A stretch of 64,000 nt of DNA from Actinomadura formosensis NBRC 14204 (GTDB taxonomy: Bacteria > Actinomycetota > Actinomycetes > Streptosporangiales > Streptosporangiaceae), in NCBI RefSeq assembly GCF_001552155.1, contig NZ_BCQQ01000005.1, positions 29,484 through 93,483 of the forward strand. The letters are read 5' to 3'. Of the stretch, positions 40,748 to 49,137 are shown piece after piece. The position numbers and the translations under genes were made by a program. Below the pieces are notes generated by a model that saw only the letters and a program-made list of their open reading frames with translations, did not search any database and was not told the origin of the DNA. How positions within the stretch are numbered: position 1 is the stretch's first letter; each line of letters starts with the position of its first letter.

Positions 40748-41830
40748 ATGATCAAGCCGTTCCGCATCGACATCCCCCAAGCCGACCTCGACGACCTGGC
40801 CGACCGGCTCTCCCGCACCCGTTGGCCCAACGAGGTCGCCGGCGCCGGGTGGGACTACGGCTTCCCGCTGGCTCGGCTGAAGGGGCTTGCCGAGTACTGG
40901 CGCACCGGCTACGACTGGCGTGCGCAAGAGGCCAAGCTGAACGAACTTCCGCACTTCACCACCGAGATCGACGGCCAGAACATCCACTTCGTCCACATAC
41001 GGTCCTCGAAGCCGGATGCGCTCGCGCTGATCCTCACCCACGGCTGGCCCGGTTCGTTCCTGGAGTTTCTCGACGTGATCGAGCCGCTGTCGCGCGACTT
41101 CCACCTGGTGATTCCGTCCATCCCGGGTTTCGGTTTCTCCGGGCCGACCCATGAGCGCGGCTGGGATATCGTCCGGGTCGCGCGGGCCTGGGCTGAGCTG
41201 ATGCGCCGTCTCGGGTACGAGCGCTATGGCGCGCAGGGGGGCGACTTCGGCGCGGGCATCTCGATGGCGCTCGGCGCGGTCGCACCCGAACAGGTCGTCG
41301 GGGTGCACGTCAACTACCTGCCGACCCGGCCGGTCCCGGACGCCGACGTTGAACTGTCGGAAACGGATGAAGCTCGGCTGGACAAGGTCCGGCAGATGAT
41401 GGCGAATCGTCCGCCGTACCAGGCTCTGCAGGCGCTCACCCCGCAGACCATCGGCTACGCACTGACCGACTCGCCGGTTGGCCAGTTGGTCTGGATCGCC
41501 GAGCGCTTCGCGCAGTGGACCGACCCTCGCTCGCAGATCAGTGACGAGCGGATGCTCACCGACATCTCGCTGTACTGGCTGACCGCCACCGCGGCTTCCT
41601 CGGCGCGGCTGACCCGCGAGACTCCACGGCGGATCGAGCCGTGCCCGGTACCGGTCGGCGTGGCGGTGTTCGCCCATGACATCACGCAGTCGGTGCGACC
41701 GCTGGCCGAGCGGCTGTACGACATCAGGCACTGGTCGGAGTTCGAACGCGGCGGCCACTTCGCCGCGATGGAGGTACCGGAGCTGCTCGCCGAGGACGTC
41801 CGGGACTTCTTCCTCACCCACATCAAGTGA
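40748..41830 (+). CDS. Epoxide hydrolase (EHN plus alpha/beta-hydrolase fold)
   Basis: 360 residues. The N-terminal EHN domain (about 1-105: [20 protein letters not shown] and [14 protein letters not shown]) is followed by an alpha/beta-hydrolase domain with oxyanion motif [11 protein letters not shown], nucleophile Asp in [12 protein letters not shown] and a C-terminal His in RGGHFAAME. This is the microsomal/juvenile-hormone type architecture. It opens epoxides to diols. The ATG at 40748 has GGAG upstream. Controlled by the divergent MarR gene (inference). Confidence 0.92.
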   Translation: MIKPFRIDIPQADLDDLADRLSRTRWPNEVAGAGWDYGFPLARLKGLAEYWRTGYDWRAQEAKLNELPHFTTEIDGQNIHFVHIRSSKPDALALILTHGWPGSFLEFLDVIEPLSRDFHLVIPSIPGFGFSGPTHERGWDIVRVARAWAELMRRLGYERYGAQGGDFGAGISMALGAVAPEQVVGVHVNYLPTRPVPDADVELSETDEARLDKVRQMMANRPPYQALQALTPQTIGYALTDSPVGQLVWIAERFAQWTDPRSQISDERMLTDISLYWLTATAASSARLTRETPRRIEPCPVPVGVAVFAHDITQSVRPLAERLYDIRHWSEFERGGHFAAMEVPELLAEDVRDFFLTHIK

Positions 41831-41841
41831 CACGAACGTTA
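41827..41841. promoter_or_regulatory. Half-operator between epoxide hydrolase and NTF2-like gene
   Basis: GTGACACGAACGTTA, nearly identical to one arm of the dyad at 40696-40711, overlaps the hydrolase stop codon and lies 29 bp before the next start. It could give the second gene its own MarR control, or be left from duplication. Confidence 0.5.
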
Positions 41842-41869
41842 GCTAGTCGAACTACTTGTGGAGACCATC

Positions 41870-42304
41870 ATGACCAGCACCGAAACCCTGATCCGCGCAC
41901 TCGCTGACCGCGCCGAACTTGCCGACCTGGTCGCCCGCCACAGCTTGTGGATCGACGAGGGCCGCTACGGCGAGACCGACCGGCTCTTCACCGAGGATGT
42001 CGTCGTCAAGTCCCCGCGCGGGGAGGCCCACGGCATCGGAGCGCTCATTGAACTCGTGTGCTCGGGCCACGACACGTACGTCCGCACCCTGCACAGCAAG
42101 TCCAATCTCATCATCGAGGTCGACGGCGAGACCGCCACGGTGCGGGCCCACGACATCGCCGTGTTCGTCATCGACGACAACGCCGAGGCCCTCGCGGCTG
42201 GGTTCCACCACTACGGGGCGCGCCGCACCGAGGACGGCTGGCGCTTCGACCGCCTCGTAGTCACCCCGGTCGCACTGACCGAAGCCCTCGACCGGGCCCT
42301 CTAG
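41870..42304 (+). CDS. NTF2/SnoaL-like protein (144 aa)
   Basis: A single cone-fold domain: helical start with LADRAELADLVARHSLWIDEGRYGE, then sheet with LHSKSNLIIEVDGETATVRAHDIAVFVI and HHYGARRTEDGWRFDRLVVTP. Relatives include SnoaL-like cyclases, limonene-epoxide hydrolases and steroid isomerases. It sits 39 bp after the epoxide hydrolase, so a role in the same pathway is likely. ATG 41870 follows GGAG; a GTG four codons upstream is possible. Confidence 0.85.
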   Translation: MTSTETLIRALADRAELADLVARHSLWIDEGRYGETDRLFTEDVVVKSPRGEAHGIGALIELVCSGHDTYVRTLHSKSNLIIEVDGETATVRAHDIAVFVIDDNAEALAAGFHHYGARRTEDGWRFDRLVVTPVALTEALDRAL

Positions 42305-42315
42305 AAGACACTGCT

Positions 42316-42352
42316 GGCCGCGAACTCCCGGGAACCCCGGAGCTTCGCGGCC
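42316..42352 (+). terminator. Terminator after the epoxide hydrolase operon
   Basis: GGCCGCGAA (42316-42324) pairs with TTCGCGGCC (42344-42352), and the loop contains a further GC-rich stem. It is placed 12 bp after the stop. Confidence 0.7.
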
Positions 42353-42399
42353 AACAGGCCGTTCGTTCACCGAGTCCAGCTGCACCGTCGCGCCCTGGC

Positions 42400-42611
42400 A
42401 CCGACACAGCCAATGGGTGACAGTGCCTCTCCCATGGCTCTGCCGGATGGGCGTGAGCGGCAGCCCGCGAGGTTCGGGGGTGGGGTACGGCAGCGCTCGG
42501 CGCCAGGTCGAGCCACTTGTCCACCTCCAGCCGGAATGTGCCATAGGGATTGATGTTGGACCAGAACAGGGCGGTCAGGCCGCGCCGGTCCTCGTCGGTG
42601 AGCTTCTTCGC
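42400..42611 (-). pseudogene. C-terminal tail of a Tn3-family transposase beyond a nonsense codon
   Basis: In the same frame as the chimeric gene upstream, the sequence continues after a TGA with KKLTDEDRRGLTALFWSNIN, then PYGTFRLEVDKWLDL, the conserved end of actinobacterial Tn3-family transposases. The TGA replaces what is normally Trp in this family (EPAW; TGG to TGA). The true end of the transposase is unclear. No 38-bp terminal inverted repeat was identified. Confidence 0.75.
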
Positions 42612-43559
42612 TCACGCCGGTTCGGCGAGCACCCGCTGGACGAGCAGCGTGTTGACGTGCACGAGCGCGGACTGCAGCAGGTGGAGCGCAAGCATCGACG
42701 TCTCGGCGTGCTCCTTGTCCGGGCCGGTCAGGGCGCCATCCTTGCCGTAGCGCAGCACAGTGTTGGCGCTGTTCCAGTTCTCGACGACCTGGAGGCCGCC
42801 GCGGGTGAAGCGCCGCAGGACCTGCGAGGACCGGGACCCGAACTTCTTCGAGTCCGACGCACACGCCGTGCCGCGGCCCCACCATGCGGTGTCGCGGGCC
42901 GCGAAGGTGGCGTTCACCAGCTTGCGCACGGCGGCCCGCAGGTTGTCGACGGTGATGAAGTGCCGGCGCACGTGCCGCAGCGCCGCTTCGCTCTCGCCGT
43001 GCTCGCCGGTCGCCACGATGGCGCGAATGCCCATGTTGGTGCCCAGCGCGAACAGCGCGAGCAACAGGCGGCGCTGGAGGACGGCACGGTCGATGCGCTC
43101 ATACGCGGCGACCGAAGCGAATTCTTCGGTGAAGCCGGTGAGGAAGTCGGCGTTCTTCAGCACGTCCAGCAGGTCGAGCACGCCCCAGCGTCGCATGACC
43201 TCGTCCTTGAGTGCCTGGAGCCCGGTGGGCTCTTCCAGCGGCTCCAGTTTCGGCACGCTGATCCACGGCTCGCCGTGGCGGCTGGTCACCCGCACCCCGC
43301 CCGCCGAGCCGTCCGCCAATGCGGCCGTGAGCCGGTCCAGGCCGGCGGTCATCCACTGCTTCAGGTCTGCGATGAACGCCTCGCCATCCGCTTCGAGGAG
43401 GTGGTCCAGGCGTTTGGCGAGTTCGGGGGACGGGCGCTTGCGGCCGTTGGCGATCTTCGACAGGTGGCCGTCGTCGCACGGGACGAGCTTGGCCAGCTTG
43501 CGTTGACTGATCTGCCGCTCGGCCATGAGCGCACGTAACTTCTCACCGAAGGTCGCCAT
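42612..43559 (-). CDS. Chimeric protein: XRE helix-turn-helix head fused to a deleted Tn3-family transposase
   Basis: 315 residues. Residues 1-59 are a XRE head (QISQRKLAKLVPCDDGHLSK) almost identical to that of the next gene. From about residue 60 the sequence is Tn3-family transposase: LKQWMTAGLDRLTAALADG, ALRHVRRHFITVDNLRAA, TACASDSKKFGS. After KKFGS the frame jumps to QVLRRFTRGG and then to LQVVENWNSAN, so most of the catalytic core, including the middle Asp, is deleted. All joins are in frame. It cannot transpose but could make a DNA-binding fusion; whether it is expressed is unknown. Confidence 0.75.
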   Translation of the reverse strand: MATFGEKLRALMAERQISQRKLAKLVPCDDGHLSKIANGRKRPSPELAKRLDHLLEADGEAFIADLKQWMTAGLDRLTAALADGSAGGVRVTSRHGEPWISVPKLEPLEEPTGLQALKDEVMRRWGVLDLLDVLKNADFLTGFTEEFASVAAYERIDRAVLQRRLLLALFALGTNMGIRAIVATGEHGESEAALRHVRRHFITVDNLRAAVRKLVNATFAARDTAWWGRGTACASDSKKFGSRSSQVLRRFTRGGLQVVENWNSANTVLRYGKDGALTGPDKEHAETSMLALHLLQSALVHVNTLLVQRVLAEPA

Positions 43560-43606
43560 CGTCTCACCCGGTTCACCCCGCCTCGGCCCACTGTCCATGC
43601 CGCCCA

Positions 43607-44800
43607 TCAGGCGACTTCCCGACGCAGATGACGGCGAACGGCCCCCGCCATGTCAACGACCGTCGAGGGAGCGTCCGCGCACACGATCCGGCTGGCGACC
43701 CTGCGCAGCAGGTTCGTCGTGCGCGCCGAGTTCACCTCCGGCATGATGCCCGCGACCTCCGCCAAGACCGGCTCCACCTCCCGCCAAGCGCCCACGTGCG
43801 TGAGTGCGTTGAGCAGGTGAGCCAGGTCGTTGTATCGGGCCCGCCGGTAGCCGACGCGAAGCTCCGCCGCCTCCCGCAGCAGCGGCACCGCCGCTTCCCA
43901 CTCGCCGAGATCGGCGTGCGCCATGCCGGTGTGCCAGAGCACCTCGGCGTCGGTGACCCACCACGTCCAGGACGGGTCCCGCGCGGTGACACCATCCAGC
44001 AGGGCCGACCGTGCCCTGCCCAGAGCGGCGAACGCCTCACCCGCCCGGCCTAGCTGGGCGAGCGCGCGCCCCTCGCGGATGGTGAGCAGTGCCGCACCTC
44101 TGGGCGGCAGCCTTGTGCCCAGGAGTCCCCGGGTGATCCGCACCGCCTCGGCCGGTCGGTGCTGGTGAACCGCCTGCATCGCCAGATGTGTCAGCTCGAA
44201 CAGCTCCATGTCGCGGTCCCCGGCCTGCCGCGACAGCATCAGCGCCTCATGGACGACCCACCGGGAAACATCCTGCCGGTCGGCGTCATAGGCCAGCCAT
44301 GCGGCGACCTCACCCGCCTCCCCTGCCGCCGCGATCAGGTCACGTTCGACGGCAGGAACGTAAGCACCTGCGCCAAGCCTGTCGTGGGCGGCACGGAAGG
44401 CGCGCAACGCCATCGGGAGGAGGTCGTTGCCACCATGCTCGGTGTCGAGACGGATGAGCGCCTGGCTGGTGTGGCGGACGGATGCGACGAAGGCGGCGTC
44501 GGCGGGCCGACCATCGAGGCCAAGCGGGTGGTCACCGGCCAGCCCCAGGGGCACACCGACCTGTCCCGCTACGTCTTCCGGCTCCTGCCGGGGCGGTCGC
44601 CGTGGACACAGCGCGGCAAGCGCACCCCGCGCGTCGAGGAGGTCGTCGAGACGCGCGGCGAGTTCGGGGGACGGGCGCTTGCGGCCGTTGGCGATCTTCG
44701 ACAGGTGCCCGTCGTCGCACGGGACGAGCTTGGCCAGCTTGCGCTGGCTGATCTGCCGCTCGGCCATGAGCGCACGCAACTTCCCACCGAAGGTCGCCAT
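43607..44800 (-). CDS. XRE-family regulator with long C-terminal domain (copy 4)
   Basis: 397 residues. The head (about 4-60) is near-identical at DNA level to that of the chimera downstream (47 bp away) and close to copy 2. The C-terminal part is helical and TPR-like (DMELFELTHLAMQAVHQHR, VLWHTGMAHADLGEWEAAV). The ATG at 44800 is used; TATGGACAGTGGG precedes it in both this gene and the chimera. It is divergent from a small-protein pair through an intergenic element shared with the 25-kb module. Confidence 0.88.
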   Translation of the reverse strand: MATFGGKLRALMAERQISQRKLAKLVPCDDGHLSKIANGRKRPSPELAARLDDLLDARGALAALCPRRPPRQEPEDVAGQVGVPLGLAGDHPLGLDGRPADAAFVASVRHTSQALIRLDTEHGGNDLLPMALRAFRAAHDRLGAGAYVPAVERDLIAAAGEAGEVAAWLAYDADRQDVSRWVVHEALMLSRQAGDRDMELFELTHLAMQAVHQHRPAEAVRITRGLLGTRLPPRGAALLTIREGRALAQLGRAGEAFAALGRARSALLDGVTARDPSWTWWVTDAEVLWHTGMAHADLGEWEAAVPLLREAAELRVGYRRARYNDLAHLLNALTHVGAWREVEPVLAEVAGIMPEVNSARTTNLLRRVASRIVCADAPSTVVDMAGAVRRHLRREVA

Positions 44801-44887
44801 CGCCCCATCATTTCGCCCTGACTTGACCCACTGTCCATATTGGCTGCACGGAGAGTCAGCAGGCAATGTCTTAAACGCCAGCCCTGA

Positions 44888-44970
44888 CTGCGGTCAAGTG
44901 GGGGGCGGAAGGTGTCGCAGACACGAATGCGGCCCCGGCCGGCGGGCGAACGCCGGGGGTTCCGGGGCCT
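44888..44970. promoter_or_regulatory. Conserved divergent element with nested stem-loop (second location)
   Basis: 44932-44970 reads GGCCCCGG, CCGGC, loop gggcgaac, GCCGG, 5 nt, CCGGGGCC: the same arms and same 8-nt loop as 25142-25180 in opposite orientation. On the XRE side, TGCGACACCTT and CTTGACCGC match TTGCGACGCCTT and CCTGACCGC of the first location. Only the 5-nt internal segment and scattered bases differ. Confidence 0.7.
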
Positions 44971-44990
44971 GACCGGAAGCAGGTCCGGCT

Positions 44991-45233
44991 GTGAGCAAGG
45001 TATCGAATTCTGTGGCGGGCGTATCGACCGCCCTGGAGGCCCTGACGGGGCTGCGCTCCGACTTCCCCGACTGGGTGTTCCACCACGGCGTCCCCGACGC
45101 CATCGACCTGGCGTGGGAGGCCAAGCGGATGCCGTTCCGGTACCCGAGCGGCGGCGGGGTCTCGTGGGTGCGCGCCGCGTCGGCCGAGCGGCTCCGCGAA
45201 CTCCTGGACGCCACCGCCGAGATCGAGTCGTGA
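44991..45233 (+). CDS. Small soluble protein linked to a XRE regulator (80 aa)
   Basis: Contains SDFPDWVFHHGVPDAIDLAW, FRYPSGGGVSWVRAASAERL and a C-terminal helix. No named family is recognised; a central Trp/Gly-rich segment and a terminal helix resemble in layout the 94-residue protein at 24429. It starts with GTG directly downstream of the conserved stem-loop element and overlaps the next gene (GTGA). Confidence 0.7.
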   Translation: MSKVSNSVAGVSTALEALTGLRSDFPDWVFHHGVPDAIDLAWEAKRMPFRYPSGGGVSWVRAASAERLRELLDATAEIES

Positions 45234-45433
45234 TCGCCGATACCAGGGTGGACGTCCCGCCCGTCATTCTCCCGCCGCCGATCCCGGAGCACATCGTGCA
45301 TTGGCACGGCAGGGTCACCGGGAGCTGGTGGGCCGTGCTGCCCGGACGGCAGGGACCCAGCCTGATCGAGGCGGTGAGCGAGGAGCAGCTCGCGGCGATG
45401 GTCGACTGGCACCTGCGGGTCGCGTCCCAATGA
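45230..45433 (+). CDS. Small protein with WHGxxTGSWWA motif (67 aa)
   Basis: HIVHWHGRVTGSWWAVLPG followed by SLIEAVSEEQLAAMVDWHL is clearly related to the 96-residue protein at 24715, but it lacks that protein's Pro-rich and basic tail. The GTG at 45230 overlaps the preceding stop. A hairpin terminator follows immediately, closing a two-gene unit. Confidence 0.72.
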   Translation: MIADTRVDVPPVILPPPIPEHIVHWHGRVTGSWWAVLPGRQGPSLIEAVSEEQLAAMVDWHLRVASQ

Positions 45434-45436
45434 ACC

Positions 45437-45459
45437 GGGGACGGCACCTCGCCGTCCCC
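45437..45459 (+). terminator. Terminator of the small-protein pair
   Basis: GGGGACGGC and GCCGTCCCC, a perfect 9-bp stem with a 5-nt loop, 3 bp after the stop codon. Confidence 0.7.
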
Positions 45460-45554
45460 ACCCAGAAGGCGCGGGCATCCGGCCCGCGCAGCGGCCGGGC
45501 CGGCTCTGGTAGGTCACGCCCGGCCGCCCCGCCGCGCGGCCCTCACCCCCTGGA

Positions 45555-45752
45555 GTGCCGCGCGGCGGGCACCCCCAGCCGGGGCGGGTCTCGTGGTTCC
45601 CGTCATGGACGGCCACCGATCCGGCCGCCGTCGATCTGTTCTGCCGCTTGTTCGCCGACAAGTGGGACGTCAATCTCCGCGGCAACCGCGCCGTCTGGGC
45701 GGTCGAGCACGCCGCCGCCGCGCGCCGGTGGGCCGATCATCGACTTGGATAG
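45555..45752 (+). CDS. Possible small gene or gene fragment (65 aa)
   Basis: From about 45600 the codons show the strong third-position G/C bias of real genes (DPAAVDLFCRLFADKWDVN, RAVWAVEHAAAARRWADHR). The start is doubtful: a GTG at 45555 has no clear ribosome site. It may be the tail of a lost longer gene. Confidence 0.4.
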   Translation: MPRGGHPQPGRVSWFPSWTATDPAAVDLFCRLFADKWDVNLRGNRAVWAVEHAAAARRWADHRLG

Positions 45753-45759
45753 ACCGTGC

Positions 45760-46701
45760 TCACCTGGACGAGAACGCGCGGCGGTAAGTGCTCGGGGGAA
45801 CGCCGACGACGCGCGTGAAGTGGTGGCGGAGGTTCGCCGGGCTGCCCAGGCCGGAGCGTTCCGCGATCTGGCCGATGGGCAGGGACGTGGTCTCCAGCAG
45901 TTCGCGGGCGTAGTCGATCCGGATGCCGCGCAGCCAGGCCATGGGCGTCGTCCCCGTCGCGGCGTGGAAGCGGCGGATCAGTGTGCGCGTGGTGACGTTG
46001 GCGTGACGCGCAAGGGCGGCGACGGTCAGCGGTTCGTGCAGCCGCCGTCGGGCCCAGTCGAGGAGGGGGCCGATGTCCTCCGCGTCATGAACGGTGGTCG
46101 CCGCGCCGATGTACTGGGCCTGCCCTCCGGGACGGTGTGCGGGCATGACGAGCCGTTTGGCGAGCGCGCTGGCAACGGCGGCGCCGTGGTCGTTGCGGAC
46201 GACGTGCAGGCACAGGTCGAGCCCGGCGGTGGTGCCCGCGCTCGTCAGGACGTCGCCGTCGTCGATGTAGAGGACGGACGCGTCCACCAGCACCTCCGGG
46301 TAGCGGGCGGCCAGTTGGCCGGCGTGCATCCAGTGCGTGGTCGCCGGACGTCCGTCGAGGATCCCGGCGGCGGCGAGGACGAACGCGCCGGTGCAGAGGG
46401 AAACGATCCGGGCGCCGTTGGCGTGGGCCGCGCGTACGGCCTCGACCAGGTCGGACGGCTGGTCGTCGACGACGCTCGCACATGCCGGGACGACGACGGT
46501 GTCGGCCTCGGCGAGCACGTCCAGACCGTGCCGGGCGTCTGGGGCGAACCCGGCGGCGGTGCGGGTTCCGGGGGCGGCGCAGAGGCGGAAGTCGTACCAG
46601 GAGGGGGCGAGGCCCGGCCGCTCGTAGCCGAACACCTCGCACGGGATGGCCAACTCGAAGATCGGCACCCCCTCGGTGACGGCGACGGCGAGCGTGTGCA
46701 T
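45760..46701 (-). CDS. GlxA-type transcriptional regulator (DJ-1/PfpI domain plus AraC HTH)
   Basis: 313 residues. The N-terminal DJ-1/PfpI-like domain (about 1-170) has the nucleophile-elbow-like VSLCTGAFVLAAAGIL; the C-terminal AraC domain (about 210-310) has LARHANVTTRTLIRRFHAATG and IAERSGLGSPANLRHHFTRVVG. Such proteins act as activators of adjacent genes. It is divergent from the PLP decarboxylase with a 71-bp gap, which is its most likely target. Confidence 0.9.
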   Translation of the reverse strand: MHTLAVAVTEGVPIFELAIPCEVFGYERPGLAPSWYDFRLCAAPGTRTAAGFAPDARHGLDVLAEADTVVVPACASVVDDQPSDLVEAVRAAHANGARIVSLCTGAFVLAAAGILDGRPATTHWMHAGQLAARYPEVLVDASVLYIDDGDVLTSAGTTAGLDLCLHVVRNDHGAAVASALAKRLVMPAHRPGGQAQYIGAATTVHDAEDIGPLLDWARRRLHEPLTVAALARHANVTTRTLIRRFHAATGTTPMAWLRGIRIDYARELLETTSLPIGQIAERSGLGSPANLRHHFTRVVGVPPSTYRRAFSSR

Positions 46702-46772
46702 GTCACTAATTTAGCGATGGTGGTCATTCCTGCCACTTGGCTCGGTCCAATCCCGGGCGCGAAGATCAGGGC

Positions 46773-48197
46773 ATGGACCGATTCCCCGTTGGACGTGACT
46801 CCTTCGCCCCTTCCCGGCCGGCCGCCGAGGCGGTGTGGCGGCACGTCATCGACCTGCTGGAAAGCGAACGCGAGCAGATCACCGGACGCGACGTCAGCGC
46901 ACCGGTGGACGTCCGGGAGCTGAGGACCGCGATCGGGGCGTACGGCTTCGACCGTCCGGTCGATCCCGAAACCGTGGTCGAGGACGTCGCGGGGCTGCTG
47001 CGGGCGGCCACCGTCCACACGACCCATCCGCGCTATTTCGGGCTCTTCAATCCCGCGCCGACCCTGATGGGCGTCGTCGGTGAGACGCTCGCCGCCGCGT
47101 TCAACCCGCAGTTGGCCGCATGGTCGCACGCCCCCGCGGCGGTCGAGATCGAGGCGCATCTGCTGCGTTTCCTGGGCGGACGGCTCGGCTACCCGCCGGA
47201 AACCGTCGCCGGGTCGTTCACCAGCGGCGGTGCCGAGGCGAACCTGACCGCGGTGCTGCTGGCGCTCACGAAGAGGTGGCCGGAGTACGGCGAGAAGGGG
47301 CTGCGGGCGCTGGAGGGCCGTCCGGTCATGTACGCGTCGGCGGAGAGCCACCTGGCCTGGCTCAAGATCGCGCACGCCACCGGCATCGGGCGGGACGCCG
47401 TCCGGCTCGTCCCGTCCGGGCCCGGCCTGCGGCTGGACACGCGGGCCCTGGCCGAGCGGGTGGCCGCCGACCGCGCGGACGGCGCGCTGCCGTTCCTCGT
47501 GGTCGCGACGGCCGGGACCACGTCCGCCGGAGTCATCGACCCGCTGCACGACCTGGCCGGCTTCTGCCGCGACCTTGGCCTTTACCTGCACGTGGACGCC
47601 GCCTACGGCGGCGCGGCGGCGCTCTCCGACCGCCTGCGGCCGGCCCTGGACGGTATCGAACGCGCCGACTCGATCACGGTGGACGCCCACAAGTGGATGA
47701 GCGTCCCCATGGGGGCGGGCGCCCTCCTGTGCACCGACGCCGAGGGGCTCGCGGAGACGTTCCGGGTCACCACGTCCTACATGCCTGCGGAGGTCCCCGA
47801 CACCGTGGACCCGTACACGTCCAGCCAGCAGTGGTCGCGCCGGTTCATGGGCCTCAAACTGTTCCTCAGCCTGGCCGTCGCCGGCCGCGAAGGGTACGCC
47901 GGGCAACTGGAACACGACGCCGCCCTCGCGGAGGTGCTCCGCGAAAGGCTCACCGAGACCGGCTGGGACATCGTCAACGACACCCCGCTCCCGGTCGTCT
48001 GCTTCGCCGACCCCGGCACCGCGACGTGGGAGCACCACGACGCGCTCGCCCGCGCGGTCGTCGGCGGCGGACGCGCCTGGATCAGTCCCGTCCGGCTGAA
48101 CGGCCGCGCCGCGCTCCGCGCCTGCGTCATCAGCCACCGCACCACGTCCGCGGACGTCGAGGACCTCGTCCACGCCGTGAACGAGGCGCGCAAGTGA
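46773..48197 (+). CDS. PLP-dependent decarboxylase (group II, aromatic-L-amino-acid/glutamate type)
   Basis: 474 residues with fold-type I PLP features: GSFTSGGAEANLTAVLLAL (phosphate-binding region), LHVDAAYGGAAALS (Asp to the pyridine N) and the Schiff-base Lys in SITVDAHKWMSVPMGAG. The family decarboxylates aromatic amino acids, glutamate or diaminobutyrate; the substrate cannot be read from the sequence. The ATG at 46773 is used. Its stop is one base from the convergent methyltransferase stop. Confidence 0.88.
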   Translation: MDRFPVGRDSFAPSRPAAEAVWRHVIDLLESEREQITGRDVSAPVDVRELRTAIGAYGFDRPVDPETVVEDVAGLLRAATVHTTHPRYFGLFNPAPTLMGVVGETLAAAFNPQLAAWSHAPAAVEIEAHLLRFLGGRLGYPPETVAGSFTSGGAEANLTAVLLALTKRWPEYGEKGLRALEGRPVMYASAESHLAWLKIAHATGIGRDAVRLVPSGPGLRLDTRALAERVAADRADGALPFLVVATAGTTSAGVIDPLHDLAGFCRDLGLYLHVDAAYGGAAALSDRLRPALDGIERADSITVDAHKWMSVPMGAGALLCTDAEGLAETFRVTTSYMPAEVPDTVDPYTSSQQWSRRFMGLKLFLSLAVAGREGYAGQLEHDAALAEVLRERLTETGWDIVNDTPLPVVCFADPGTATWEHHDALARAVVGGGRAWISPVRLNGRAALRACVISHRTTSADVEDLVHAVNEARK

Positions 48198-48198
48198 C

Positions 48199-49014
48199 TC
48201 AGGGGACGCGGGCGACGGCGCAGAGCATGGAGACGTCCTCGACGGAGGGGGGCTTCTCCGGCGGATCCTCGGAACGCCACTCGACGACCGAGGTGATGCC
48301 CGGGGAAAGGATCTCCAGGCCGTCGAAGAAGCGGGCGAACTCCTCCCGGCTGCGCAGGCGGAACGGAACGCCGCTGCGCTCGTTCGCCTCCACGTTGGCG
48401 GCGTACTGCTCCGGTGTCAGGTGCTCGTTGGTCGCGTGGGTCATGACGAGGTGGCTGCCCGAGGGGAGCGGGGACAGCAGCCGGGCGAGGATGCCGTACG
48501 GGTCGTCGTCATCGGTGATGAAATGCATGGTCGCGACCAGCATCAGCGCCACCGGACGGGACATGTCGAGGGTGCGGCGCAATTCCGTGTTCCGCAAAAT
48601 GGCGTCGGGGTCGCGCAGATCGGCCTCGATGTAGGCGGTCTTGCCCGCGGGATGGCTGGTCAGCAAGGCACGGGCGTGGACGAGGACGACCGGGTCGTTG
48701 TCGACATAGACGATCCGGGACGTGGGCTCGATCGCCTGCGCGACCTCGTGCACATTCCCGGCCGACGGGAGGCCGGTGCCGATGTCGAAGAACTGGTCGA
48801 TGCCCGCCTCGCCGGCGAGGTGGGTCACCACGCGCTTGAGGAACGCGCGGTTCTCCCGCGCGGACAGCGCGACGGTCGGGAACGCGGAGGCGACCACCGC
48901 CGCCGACTCCCTGTCGGCGGCGAAATTGTCCTTGCCGCCGAGCCAGTAGTTGTACCGGCGGGACGGGTGCGCCTTCGTCGGATCGATGCCCGGCGGTACC
49001 CGCTCAGTCTCCAC
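48199..49014 (-). CDS. DUF574 (SAV2177-type) SAM-dependent methyltransferase
   Basis: 271 residues. The start is typical (DPTKAHPSRRYNYWLGGKDNF), with SAM motif FFDIGTGLPSAGNVHEVAQ and IVYVDNDPVVLVHARALL. This family is abundant in filamentous actinomycetes and its substrates are mostly unknown. It starts with GTG at 49014 and is divergent from the P450. Confidence 0.88.
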   Translation of the reverse strand: METERVPPGIDPTKAHPSRRYNYWLGGKDNFAADRESAAVVASAFPTVALSARENRAFLKRVVTHLAGEAGIDQFFDIGTGLPSAGNVHEVAQAIEPTSRIVYVDNDPVVLVHARALLTSHPAGKTAYIEADLRDPDAILRNTELRRTLDMSRPVALMLVATMHFITDDDDPYGILARLLSPLPSGSHLVMTHATNEHLTPEQYAANVEANERSGVPFRLRSREEFARFFDGLEILSPGITSVVEWRSEDPPEKPPSVEDVSMLCAVARVP

Positions 49015-49066
49015 GGTGACCTCGATTCGTTGTCCGCCGCCCCGCGCGGCGCGGGTAGATCACGGC

Positions 49067-49137
49067 CCCCCATTGTGGGGGGTGAACAGCGGTTTCGCAC
49101 ATCTAGGTCCCCCGAAACGCCGTCCATTGTGCAATGG
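49067..49137. promoter_or_regulatory. CCATTG-containing palindromes in the methyltransferase/P450 spacer
   Basis: Two related dyads: CCCCCATTGTGGGGG (around 49067-49081) and CCATTG-TG-CAATGG (49124-49137). The second overlaps the ATG at 49134, so it could be an operator or could fold over the start codon. Confidence 0.4.
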
